A stretch of DNA of 20,519 nt from SIG480 sp045614365 (GTDB lineage: Bacteria; Bacillota; Clostridia; Oscillospirales; JAAYXM01), in the NCBI GenBank assembly GCA_045614365.1, contig JAZLCV010000088.1:1-20519 (forward strand). The letters are read 5' to 3'. The notes below the pieces were generated by a model. The model was not told the origin of the DNA. It made no database searches and worked only from the letters and a program-made list of their open reading frames with translations. Every line of letters begins with the position of its first letter. Position 1 is the first letter of the stretch. A program made the translations under genes and the position numbers. Of the stretch, positions 13,381 to 20,519 are shown one piece after another.

Positions 13381-15598
13381 TCTTCTTCCCCACTGTCTTT
13401 TTAGTCGCCGCTTTTTTTGTCGTTTTCTTTGCGGACTTCTTTGCGGCACTCTTTTTTGTTGTCTTCGTCGTTTTCTTTGCCGCCTTTTTCGGAGTCTCTT
13501 CCTTCTTTTTAGTCTCCTGCGGCTCATATCTCTCACATTCCGGATTTGCGCAGAACATCTTCTTGGATCCGCGCCCGGATCTCTTATACATAGTTTTTCC
13601 GCACACCTCGCATTTTGCTTCCTGCGGCACATCCCATGTCATAAACGTACATTCCGGGAATTTTTCACAGCCATAGTACCAGTACCCGTTCTTTGATTTT
13701 TTCTTCAGAATCTGACCGCCGCAAACAGGGCACTCACCAGGTGTTTTCTCAACGATGGCACGGGTGTTCTTGCATTCCGGAAATCCCGGACATGCAAGGA
13801 ACTTTCCGAAGCGACCGGATTTTATAACCATCTTTCTTCCGCATACCTCGCAGATTTCGTCCGTTTCTTCATCCGGAACCTTAAGTTTTTTGCCCTCAAG
13901 CGCAACCTCGGCTGCCTCAAGCTCCTCGGCAAAAGGCCCGTAAAAGTCTGAAAGTGTCCTCTTCCAGTCCTTGTTTCCTGCTTCAACATCGTCGAGAGCC
14001 TCTTCCATATGCGCGGTAAACTCAACGTCAACTATATCGGCAAACTGTTCTGTCATAAGTCCGTTTACGACTTCACCGAGCGGTGTGGGCTTTAAGCTCT
14101 TGCCCTCTTTTATAACATACTCGCGGTTGAGAATCGTGGAAATGGTCGGAGCATACGTACTCGGACGTCCTACGCCTTTTTCTTCCATTGCTTTGATAAG
14201 GCTGCCGTCAGTATATCTTGCCGGCGGAGATGTGAAGTGTTGCTCGCTCTTCTCCCCCTCAAAGGCAAGCGGTTCATTCTCGAAAAGTTCCGGAAGAGTA
14301 TTTGCTTCTTCCTCTTCAATCTCTGCTGCCATATCCGAATATACTGCAGTATATCCGCGGAACGCAATGCGTGAGCTTGTTGCGCGGAAAATGTATTCTC
14401 CCGCGCCTATGTCCACACTCATTGTATCATATACCGCGCTTTCCATCTGACATGCCACAAAGCGAGACCAGATAACGCGGTAAAGCTTATACTGATCCGG
14501 CGTAAGGCTCTTTTTTATTTTTTCCGGTGTGAGAAAAACATCAGACGGACGTATAGCTTCGTGAGCATCCTGTGCGCTCTTCTTTGTCTTGAACACGCGG
14601 CGCGTACCGGGGAGGAAATTCTCACCGTAAGTATCCGTTATATACTTGCGCACATCTGCAATGGCTTCATCTGCAAGACGTAGAGAGTCCGTTCTCATAT
14701 ATGTTATAAGACCGGTGGAGCCTATTCCTTCAATATCTACGCCCTCATAAAGCTGCTGAGCAATCGTCATCGTTCGGCTCGGTGACATTCCGAAGCGACG
14801 GGATGCCTCCTGCTGAAGCGTAGATGTGATAAACGGCGGTACCGGCGAACGCTTTTTCTGACCGCGCTTTATTGTTTTTACAGAAAACTCTGCATTCTTT
14901 ATGCTGTTTATGATTTTATCCGTCTCCTCGGCAGATTCGGGCTCTATTTTCTTTTTCTCTGTACCGTGGAATTTTGCTGTGAAGCTCCCGATATTCGGTG
15001 CAATACGCGAAAAGCTTGCATCTATCGTCCAGAATTCACGCGGAACAAACTCGCGGATTTCATTCTCACGGTCGATTACAAGACGGGTTGCAACAGACTG
15101 AACGCGACCTGCCGAAAGACCGTAGCGAACCTTTTTCCAGAGAAGCGGTGAAAGCTTATATCCGACTATTCTGTCAAGAAGGCGGCGCGCCTGCTGCGCA
15201 TTCACGAGATTCTCATCTATATCACGGGGCTTTTTTATCCCCTCTGTAATTGCCTTTTTCGTAATTTCATTAAACGTAACACGCTTTGTTTTTTTCTCAT
15301 CAAGTCCTAAAAGCTCTTTCAAATGCCACGAAATAGCCTCACCCTCGCGGTCAGGGTCGGTTGCGAGATATATCGCCTCGCTTTCCTCCGCAAGCGCTCT
15401 CAGCTCTTTGATAAGTGCACTTTTTCCGCGAATGGCGAGGTATTTGGGCACAAAGCCTGCCTCAATGTCTATTCCGATGTCACTTTTCGGAAGATCGCGA
15501 AGATGTCCCATAGAAGCTTTTACCGTATATTTGCTTCCCAGATGCTTTCCTATCGTTTTAACCTTTGTGGGAGACTCCACTATTACAAGATATGACAT
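13373..15598 (-). CDS. topA: DNA topoisomerase I (type IA) with zinc fingers and lysine-rich tail
   Basis: A 741-residue enzyme that relaxes negatively supercoiled DNA. The N-terminal Toprim domain holds glutamate 9 and the DPDREGEAI motif (81-89); the active-site tyrosine is 300 in GLITYMRTDS. Three C4 zinc-finger units follow near 583-609, 623-650 and 663-689; all four cysteines are present in each. The last 45 residues (697-741) are a low-complexity tail of AKK and TKK repeats, rich in lysine, alanine and threonine, likely to bind DNA non-specifically. Such tails are known in actinobacterial TopA and some other lineages, but not in the E. coli enzyme. The ATG at 15598 is seven bases after AAAGGAG. 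Overlap with trmFO (eight bases) suggests coupling. Confidence 0.97.
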   Translation of the reverse strand: MSYLVIVESPTKVKTIGKHLGSKYTVKASMGHLRDLPKSDIGIDIEAGFVPKYLAIRGKSALIKELRALAEESEAIYLATDPDREGEAISWHLKELLGLDEKKTKRVTFNEITKKAITEGIKKPRDIDENLVNAQQARRLLDRIVGYKLSPLLWKKVRYGLSAGRVQSVATRLVIDRENEIREFVPREFWTIDASFSRIAPNIGSFTAKFHGTEKKKIEPESAEETDKIINSIKNAEFSVKTIKRGQKKRSPVPPFITSTLQQEASRRFGMSPSRTMTIAQQLYEGVDIEGIGSTGLITYMRTDSLRLADEAIADVRKYITDTYGENFLPGTRRVFKTKKSAQDAHEAIRPSDVFLTPEKIKKSLTPDQYKLYRVIWSRFVACQMESAVYDTMSVDIGAGEYIFRATSSRIAFRGYTAVYSDMAAEIEEEEANTLPELFENEPLAFEGEKSEQHFTSPPARYTDGSLIKAMEEKGVGRPSTYAPTISTILNREYVIKEGKSLKPTPLGEVVNGLMTEQFADIVDVEFTAHMEEALDDVEAGNKDWKRTLSDFYGPFAEELEAAEVALEGKKLKVPDEETDEICEVCGRKMVIKSGRFGKFLACPGFPECKNTRAIVEKTPGECPVCGGQILKKKSKNGYWYYGCEKFPECTFMTWDVPQEAKCEVCGKTMYKRSGRGSKKMFCANPECERYEPQETKKKEETPKKAAKKTTKTTKKSAAKKSAKKTTKKAATKKTVGKKSE

Positions 15599-15671
15599 AT
15601 ATTTGCTCCTTTTCTGCCGCTTTCCCCCCTGCGGCTTGCCTGGTTTGAACTTTATCCTACTTACTGTGCCG

Positions 15672-16844
15672 TCACAGCACGTTTCTGTATCTTCCTCCGG
15701 GAAGCTGCTTTACGGCACTGCGTATCTCAAGAAGTGTCATAAGCGACAAAAGCCTTTGCATTTTAACTCCGCTTTTCTCCGAAATATCATCGGCACGAAG
15801 CTCATCTCCGCCTATTGCTTCAAGCACTGCCCTTTCTTCCGGTGAGAATTTATCAAGATATCCGTCAGGAAATGAAAATTCCTTTCGTACAGTCACCTCG
15901 GCAGGCACGGTTACTTCGTTCTCAGCTTTTGCAGGTTTTCTTTCTTTCTCCACATTGGCGCATATTCCGTAATCGCCCTCATACTCTGACATAACATCAT
16001 ATCCGGACATTACCGGAATAGCCCCTGCACGGATGAGCTCGTTTGAGCCTTCCGTCGCAGCTTCGAATATCCCGCCCGGCACGGCAAACACATCGCGGTT
16101 CTGCTCAAGCGCAAGTGATGCCGTTATAAGCGCCCCGCTTTTTTTCGGTGCTTCCACAACTACCGTTCCAAGGCTTATTCCGCTTATTATTCTGTTGCGC
16201 ATCGGGAAATTATACTTTGATGGTTCTGTTCCCGGCGGATACTCCGAAATAATCGTTCCCGCCTTTTCAACTTCCGCAAAAAGACGCTTATTTTCTTTCG
16301 GATAGCATATATCCGCTCCGCACCCGAGAACGCCTATAACCTTCCCTCCGGCACGCAAAGCCCCCCGGGCGGCACACGCATCTATGCCCTTTGCAAGACC
16401 TGTGACAACAACACCGCCGCACGCGGCAATTTCGCCTGCAAGCTTTTCGGAAGCCGCCTCGCCTGCGGAAGAAGCTTTGCGCGTTCCTACGATTGCAACT
16501 GCGGCTTTCGCGTCGGCACAAAGTGGCTCACCCTTTAAATAAAGAACTGCCGGCGGGTTGTCCGTTTGCCACAATCTTTCCGGATATTCCGCATCACCGT
16601 AAGCCGTTATTCTTATGTTTTTCTTTTCGCACTGACCGACTATCTTTTTTGCCTCGGTAAGATCTTTATCTGCCAGCGCATCTATTTCCTTTGCGTAAAG
16701 AGAAAGGCATGCGGCTTTAATTGTATCACGGTCCGATGCATAGACTGCATCCGGAGAGCCGAAATGTGATATAATCCGCTTTATCTTCAGTGACCCGAAA
16801 GGAAGCGCCAAAGACAGCCATATACACTTTTCCGGATTAATCAA
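15672..16844 (-). CDS. dprA: DNA-processing protein DprA (Smf)
   Basis: A 390-residue protein that protects incoming single-stranded DNA and loads RecA during natural transformation. The Rossmann core is typical: AVAIVGTRKASSAGE (115-129), VVTGLAKGIDACAARGAL (147-164), SEYPPGTEPSKYNFPMRNRI (200-219) and SGALITASLALEQ (236-248). A winged-helix DML1 domain ends the protein (about 340-388, with a joining linker of about 30 charged residues before it). The start is TTG 16844, about ten bases after AAGGG; no better ATG or GTG exists in frame. The N-terminal SAM-like domain appears shorter than in Streptococcus DprA. No other competence genes are in view, and dprA is also common in genomes with no shown competence, so natural transformation cannot be concluded. 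Confidence 0.94.
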   Translation of the reverse strand: MINPEKCIWLSLALPFGSLKIKRIISHFGSPDAVYASDRDTIKAACLSLYAKEIDALADKDLTEAKKIVGQCEKKNIRITAYGDAEYPERLWQTDNPPAVLYLKGEPLCADAKAAVAIVGTRKASSAGEAASEKLAGEIAACGGVVVTGLAKGIDACAARGALRAGGKVIGVLGCGADICYPKENKRLFAEVEKAGTIISEYPPGTEPSKYNFPMRNRIISGISLGTVVVEAPKKSGALITASLALEQNRDVFAVPGGIFEAATEGSNELIRAGAIPVMSGYDVMSEYEGDYGICANVEKERKPAKAENEVTVPAEVTVRKEFSFPDGYLDKFSPEERAVLEAIGGDELRADDISEKSGVKMQRLLSLMTLLEIRSAVKQLPGGRYRNVL

Positions 16845-16870
16845 AGCCTCACCGCCCTTCCGTCGGATTT

Positions 16871-17626
16871 TTATAAGTTTTCACTCATCTTATACATAAA
16901 TATCGCCGCCGCGACAGAGGCGTTGAGCGATTCTGCCCCTCCGCGCATCGGAATTATGATGCTTGAATCGCACAGCGCAGAAATCTCGCGCCGGACTCCG
17001 TTGCCCTCATTGCCGATAACTACGCCTGCATATGAAAGCGAGGTATCCGATATACTTTTCACGTCTCCGTAAAGCTCAGAAGCATATACCTTTATTCCCT
17101 GCTTCTGAAGCTTCGGGATAAGCTCTGTGAAGTTTGCTGAAATCACAGGAACTCTGAATAAAGAGCCCATCGCCGCACGGACGGTTTTTGGATTGTATAT
17201 ATCCGCACATCCGTCTTCAAACACCGCATCAATACCGAGTGCATCCGCCGTCCGGATTATCGTGCCGAGGTTTCCTGTGTCCTGAAGCCTGTCAAGCAGG
17301 ATAATACGGGAAAGCGGCTTTTCTTCGCTTTTCTTCATACGGCATGTGAATATAACATCCTGCGCGCTTTTAAGCGTTGTTATGCTGTCAAGCACGTCCT
17401 GAGTAACGAGCATAGCATCCGCACCCGGAATTTCCGGCACCGTGCTGTACTTATCGGCAGAAAACAGTGCAGTTACAATCTCCGCCTTTTCCGCCATTGC
17501 TTCATTCAGAAGCTTTTCACCATCACACACAAACTCACGCATTTGGCATCTCAGCTCACGCTCACGCGAAAGTGCACGGATATATTTTACCGTCCTGTTC
17601 TGACGGCTTGTTATTATTTCTGTCAT
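16871..17626 (-). CDS. SpoU/TrmH-family RNA 2'-O-methyltransferase
   Basis: A 251-residue SPOUT-class methyltransferase that likely modifies rRNA or tRNA ribose with SAM. The three SpoU motifs are visible: LDRLQDTGNLGTIIRTADAL, VVIGNEGNGVRREI and IPMRGGAESLNASVAAAIFM, the last forming the knotted SAM site. The N-terminal 90 residues resemble the SpoU_sub_bind domain (RNA-binding, as in RlmB/TsnR). The start is ATG 17626, eight bases after GGAG; a GTG at 17635 is in frame but overlaps that site. It begins five bases after the stop of the unknown membrane-protein gene. The target nucleotide cannot be read from sequence; the RlmB/YsgA group is the nearest family. Confidence 0.92.
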   Translation of the reverse strand: MTEIITSRQNRTVKYIRALSRERELRCQMREFVCDGEKLLNEAMAEKAEIVTALFSADKYSTVPEIPGADAMLVTQDVLDSITTLKSAQDVIFTCRMKKSEEKPLSRIILLDRLQDTGNLGTIIRTADALGIDAVFEDGCADIYNPKTVRAAMGSLFRVPVISANFTELIPKLQKQGIKVYASELYGDVKSISDTSLSYAGVVIGNEGNGVRREISALCDSSIIIPMRGGAESLNASVAAAIFMYKMSENL

Positions 17627-17631
17627 CGTTT

Positions 17632-18375
17632 TCACTCCGCGGTTTTTTGCTTATCCGCAAGCACGCCCGAAAGAACAGCTTCCGCTTTTTCGTACTTTTC
17701 CGCTATTCTCTCTTTTTCAAGGCGCGACGGAGTTTTTATCTTTATCGCGGCGTAAATACCGTCGCGGTGAATAATGCCTATTTTTTCTATTTCCGGAAGG
17801 TTGTCCACGCGGACAAAATATTCATTCTCACCACCGAGACCGAAGCTCGAAAGAGGTTCAAACGCACCTTCCTTTGCATACCATTCGGCATATCGCTTGT
17901 CAAAAAGGAACAAAAGCACTTCATCATTTGCCATACTGACAGAGATTTTATCAATACTTGCGGCATTGTACTCATCAATGGCAATTGCCTGATCTCCCGT
18001 TCCCATAACGCTTTCGGTACAAAGCATCTGATGCCCGACCTCTGCCTGCGGAATCTCTTCGTCATCGGGATTTTCATCCGGAACCTCGATAAATGAACCA
18101 AGGTATTCCGAAAGCATTCCCATTTGCTCGGTGTTTGCAAACAAGGAGCCGCCGAGAATATAATCAAGATCGTTATACTCGCGGTTTGTTACATCCGAGA
18201 TAATCGTACATACCAGAATCACGGCAACAAGCGCAATAAACGTTGCTGTTCGGAAATGAAACCAGTAAACATTGCAAAACCAATACTTAAGCTTTTCCCA
18301 AAAGCTTGCATCCTCCATAAAACTCCCCGGCTTGAAAACCGCGAAAACATCGCGGAAATCACGGCTTTTTTTCAT
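17632..18375 (-). CDS. Membrane-anchored protein of unknown function
   Basis: I do not recognise this 247-residue protein. An N-terminal cytosolic part of about 42 residues, rich in aromatics (KLKYWFCNVYWFHFRTATF), leads to one strong membrane span (about 43-61, FIALVAVILVCTIISDV). The remaining 185 residues are acidic at first (PDENPDDEEIPQAE, 99-112), then form a soluble domain with strands such as KISVSMANDEVLLFLFDKRY and KIGIIHRDGIYAAIKIKTP, and end in a charged helix. With few positive residues after the span, the soluble domain is probably outside the cell. The ATG is seven bases after AAAGGAG. It lies four bases after lysS and five before the methyltransferase, so it is surely co-transcribed with both. 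Lysine synthesis or secretion roles cannot be assigned; no signal-peptidase, lipobox or enzyme motif is seen. Confidence 0.75.
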   Translation of the reverse strand: MKKSRDFRDVFAVFKPGSFMEDASFWEKLKYWFCNVYWFHFRTATFIALVAVILVCTIISDVTNREYNDLDYILGGSLFANTEQMGMLSEYLGSFIEVPDENPDDEEIPQAEVGHQMLCTESVMGTGDQAIAIDEYNAASIDKISVSMANDEVLLFLFDKRYAEWYAKEGAFEPLSSFGLGGENEYFVRVDNLPEIEKIGIIHRDGIYAAIKIKTPSRLEKERIAEKYEKAEAVLSGVLADKQKTAE

Positions 18376-18379
18376 GGTT

Positions 18380-19882
18380 TTACTCCTTTTCGGTCTTCAT
18401 TGTCGGGAAGAGAAGAACATCGCGAATTGCGGCGCTGTCAGTCAGAAGCATCGTCATACGGTCAATACCGAAGCCGATACCGCCTGTCGGGGGCATACCG
18501 ATTTCAAGCGCATTAAGGAAGTCTTCATCCGTTGTATTAGCTTCATCATTTCCCTGAGAAAGCTGTTCTTCCTGATCGCGGAAACGCTCACGCTGGTCAA
18601 TCGGGTCATTGAGCTCGGAATAAGCATTTGCCATTTCCCAGCCGTTCATAAAGAACTCAAAACGCTCAACGTACTCCGGATTTTCCGGCTTTTTCTTCGT
18701 AAGCGGAGAAATTTCAATCGGATGATCCATAACAAACGTCGGCTGGATAAGATGCTCTTCAACAAATTCTTCAAAGAAGAGGTTGAGAATATCGCCCTTC
18801 TTGTGTCTGTCTTCAACCTTGATGTGCTTTTCCTTTGCAGCTGCGCGTGCTTCCTCAAGCGTGTTGATTTCATTAAAATCAACACCGGAATACTTCTTGA
18901 CAGCATCAACCATAGTTATTCTCTCAAAAGGCTTTCCAAGGTCCATCTCAACGCCGTTGTAAACAATCTTTGTTGTGCCGAGAACCTCCTGGGCAACATG
19001 GCGGTACATATTCTCGGTAAGATCCATCATACCGTGGTAATCGGTATACGCCTGATAAAGCTCCATAAGCGTAAACTCTGGGTTGTGGCGTGTGTCAAGA
19101 CCTTCGTTTCTGAAAACACGACCGATTTCGTACACGCGCTCAAGACCGCCGACGATAAGGCGCTTTAAGTAAAGCTCAAGCGAAATGCGAAGCTTGAAAT
19201 CCTCATTGAGTGCATTGAAGTGAGTTTCAAACGGACGTGCCGCAGCACCGCCGGCATTCGAAACGAGCATCGGTGTTTCAACCTCGATGAAACCGTTTGA
19301 ATCAAGATAGCGGCGGATAGAGCTTATAATCTTTGAACGCTTTACAAATGTATCCTTGACTTCGGGGTTCATAATGAGGTCAACGTATCTCTGACGGTAA
19401 CGGATATCTGTGTTTGTAAGTCCGTGATATTTTTCCGGCAGAGGCTTGAGCGACTTTGAAAGAAGCGTAAGCTCTGTTACGTGAACTGATATTTCCTCTG
19501 TCCTCGTTTTGAATACGGTTCCCTTTGCACCGACAATATCGCCAATATCATATTTACGAAACTTTGCAAAATTTTCCTCGCCGATATCGTTTATACGGAT
19601 ATAGAGCTGGATTTTTCCTTTCAGGTCCTGCATATCGCAGAAGGAAGCCTTGCCCATTCCGCGGCGGCTCATAAGACGTCCCGCAACGCAAACCTCTTTG
19701 CCCTCAAGCTCGTCGTAATTTTCAATAATATCTGTTGAATGATGTGTCTGGTCATATTTTACAATCTCAAACGGGTTTTCTCCCGCCTCCACCAGATTTG
19801 CGAATTTTTCGCGGCGAACGCGCAAAATTTCGTTCAAATCCTCAACCGGTGCTTCGTTTACCTTGATTTCTTCCGTTGCCAT
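18380..19882 (-). CDS. lysS: Lysyl-tRNA synthetase, class II
   Basis: A 500-residue class II synthetase that charges tRNA-Lys. The N-terminal OB-fold anticodon-binding domain spans about 60-155 (including VAGRLMSRRGMGKASFCDMQ). The catalytic core carries motif 2, FRNEGLDTRHNPEFTLMELY, and motif 3, GIGFGIDRMTMLL, both intact. The length is standard. The ATG at 19882 is eight bases after GGAGGA. It is downstream of greA, across a 114-bp structured gap with no clear promoter, so it probably shares the greA transcript. No T-box leader is present: the gap is too short and lacks the T-box core. The order greA-lysS is common in Bacillota. Confidence 0.97.
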   Translation of the reverse strand: MATEEIKVNEAPVEDLNEILRVRREKFANLVEAGENPFEIVKYDQTHHSTDIIENYDELEGKEVCVAGRLMSRRGMGKASFCDMQDLKGKIQLYIRINDIGEENFAKFRKYDIGDIVGAKGTVFKTRTEEISVHVTELTLLSKSLKPLPEKYHGLTNTDIRYRQRYVDLIMNPEVKDTFVKRSKIISSIRRYLDSNGFIEVETPMLVSNAGGAAARPFETHFNALNEDFKLRISLELYLKRLIVGGLERVYEIGRVFRNEGLDTRHNPEFTLMELYQAYTDYHGMMDLTENMYRHVAQEVLGTTKIVYNGVEMDLGKPFERITMVDAVKKYSGVDFNEINTLEEARAAAKEKHIKVEDRHKKGDILNLFFEEFVEEHLIQPTFVMDHPIEISPLTKKKPENPEYVERFEFFMNGWEMANAYSELNDPIDQRERFRDQEEQLSQGNDEANTTDEDFLNALEIGMPPTGGIGFGIDRMTMLLTDSAAIRDVLLFPTMKTEKE

Positions 19883-19916
19883 TTTAAGTGTCCTCCATTT
19901 TTTATCTTATGCCGAA

Positions 19917-19989
19917 CCGGACAGCACTTTGCGCCCGGTCAAATTCCAACGCACCGGGACGGAGTGTAAAATACACTCTGCCCCGGGCG
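19917..19989 (-). other. Competing hairpins in the greA-lysS gap
   Basis: On the minus strand four pairings compete in this GC-rich gap. Hairpin 1 (19986-19954) has a stem of about 15 pairs with one A-C mismatch and a small AT loop. Hairpin 2 pairs CCCGGT (19958-19953) with ACCGGG (19939-19934) and uses part of hairpin 1's 3' arm. Hairpin 3 pairs CCGG (19938-19935) with CCGG (19920-19917). A seven-pair stem joins CGCCCGG (19989-19983) to CCGGGCG (19938-19932). The T run of seven lies before, not after, hairpin 1, so it is not a standard terminator. It may stabilise the greA mRNA end, tune lysS expression, or have no function. Confidence 0.5.
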
Positions 19990-19996
19990 AAAAAAA

Positions 19997-20467
19997 TCAC
20001 TTTCCAATCTCGATGATTTTGTATTCAATTGCCCCGCACGGTGCTTCAACGCTTACGATATCTCCTACACGGTTGCCGATAAGCGCTTCACCGAACGGCG
20101 ACTCGTCGGAAATTCTTCCCTTGTACGGGTCAGCCTCCTGCGAGCCGACAATCCAATACTCTTCCTCAGAACCGTCCGAAACGTCCTCAACCTTAACGCG
20201 TGAACCCGTGTGGACCTCGTCCGTGCTTTCTGAAATTTCAATAATTTCTGCGTTTAAGATGATGTTTTCGATTTCTGCCTCACGTGAGAAAAGCTTTCCC
20301 TGCTCGTTCTTTGCTTCGTCATACTCTGCATTTTCCGAAAGGTCTCCGAATGAGCGTGCTTCCTTAATGAGATCTGCAACCTCTTTTTCGCGCACGTTTT
20401 TCAGGTAGTCAAGCTCTTTTTTGAGCTCCTCCAGGCGCTCTTTTGTAAGTTTGAATGTTTTAGCCAT
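19997..20467 (-). CDS. greA: Transcription elongation factor GreA
   Basis: A 156-residue factor that rescues backtracked RNA polymerase by stimulating cleavage of the transcript's 3' end. The N-terminal coiled coil (about 5-75, with LKKELDYLKNVREKEVADLI and LSENAEYDEAKNEQG) carries the tip acids near 44-47 (the D-L-S-E-N-A-E-Y region), and the C-terminal FKBP-like domain follows (RVKVEDVSDGSEEEYWIVGS, GNRVGDIVSVEAPCG). The ATG at 20467 follows AGGG by seven bases. It is the first gene of the ten-gene minus-strand block. Its promoter is probably at or beyond the window's right edge: AT-rich sequence follows the start, but no full pair of boxes can be judged. Confidence 0.97.
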   Translation of the reverse strand: MAKTFKLTKERLEELKKELDYLKNVREKEVADLIKEARSFGDLSENAEYDEAKNEQGKLFSREAEIENIILNAEIIEISESTDEVHTGSRVKVEDVSDGSEEEYWIVGSQEADPYKGRISDESPFGEALIGNRVGDIVSVEAPCGAIEYKIIEIGK

Positions 20468-20519
20468 TTCCTGTCCCTCATTTTCCTATTGTATTTTTCT
20501 TTTCTACTATATAAAATAA

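Noticed and set aside
13381..13632. A very basic 84-codon extension of trmFO
   Set aside because: It is the topA lysine-rich tail read in a shifted frame; TrmFO length is normal from GTG 13380.
18272..19168. A 298-codon plus-strand frame opposite lysS
   Set aside because: It lies antisense to the intact synthetase motifs and resembles no known protein; shadow of biased codon use.
19954..19996. Intrinsic terminator after greA
   Set aside because: The hairpin is strong, but on the minus strand the T run comes before it rather than after, so it is not a standard terminator; it is kept only as a structured element.
19883..19996. T-box leader for lysS
   Set aside because: The gap is too short and lacks the T-box core sequence and a terminator.

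Overview
This window looks like chromosomal core DNA from a low-to-mid GC Gram-positive anaerobe of the class Clostridia (Bacillota), possibly an uncultured gut lineage near Oscillospiraceae/Ruminococcaceae. The case rests on strong AGGAGG-type ribosome binding sites, sigma-A promoters with 17-bp spacers, frequent GTG/TTG starts, a glycine riboswitch, and housekeeping genes typical of Bacillota (PyrR, TrmFO, DprA-TopA-TrmFO, PlsX-RNase III). The lineage below class level is inference. I see no mobile element, CRISPR array, rRNA or tRNA.

Left part (1-3713), mostly plus strand: the C-terminal end of a cysteine desulfurase; a stand-alone acyl carrier protein gene with its own promoter and terminator; an AraC-family regulator on the minus strand, divergent from pyrR; then a DegT/DnrJ/EryC1/StrS-type PLP enzyme with a near-consensus promoter. 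A perfect 38-nt palindrome closes this block as a two-way terminator.

Middle part (3714-9328): a CNNM/CorC-like membrane protein (minus) behind a perfect-consensus promoter and an uncharacterised 44-46-codon leader ORF; a plus-strand protein that looks like two OB folds of the SSB type; then two minus-strand sodium-coupled transporters, PutP (proline) and an AGCS alanine/glycine symporter. The AGCS gene is preceded by a single-aptamer glycine riboswitch and an intrinsic terminator.

Right part (9329-20467): ten minus-strand genes that are overlapping or closely spaced, in transcription order greA, lysS, a membrane-anchored protein of unknown function, a SpoU/TrmH rRNA methyltransferase, dprA, topA, trmFO, plsX, rnc, and an Elp3-like radical SAM protein. 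This is an information-processing block (transcription, tRNA charging and modification, rRNA methylation and processing, DNA topology and uptake) with one phospholipid gene. Two gaps are larger: greA-lysS (114 bp, highly structured) and dprA-topA (73 bp).

I do not find a convincing new multi-gene system. The observations most worth checking are the leader ORF upstream of the CNNM gene, the tandem OB-fold protein, the unknown membrane protein inside the greA-lysS block, the competing hairpins between greA and lysS, and the architecture of the glycine riboswitch.
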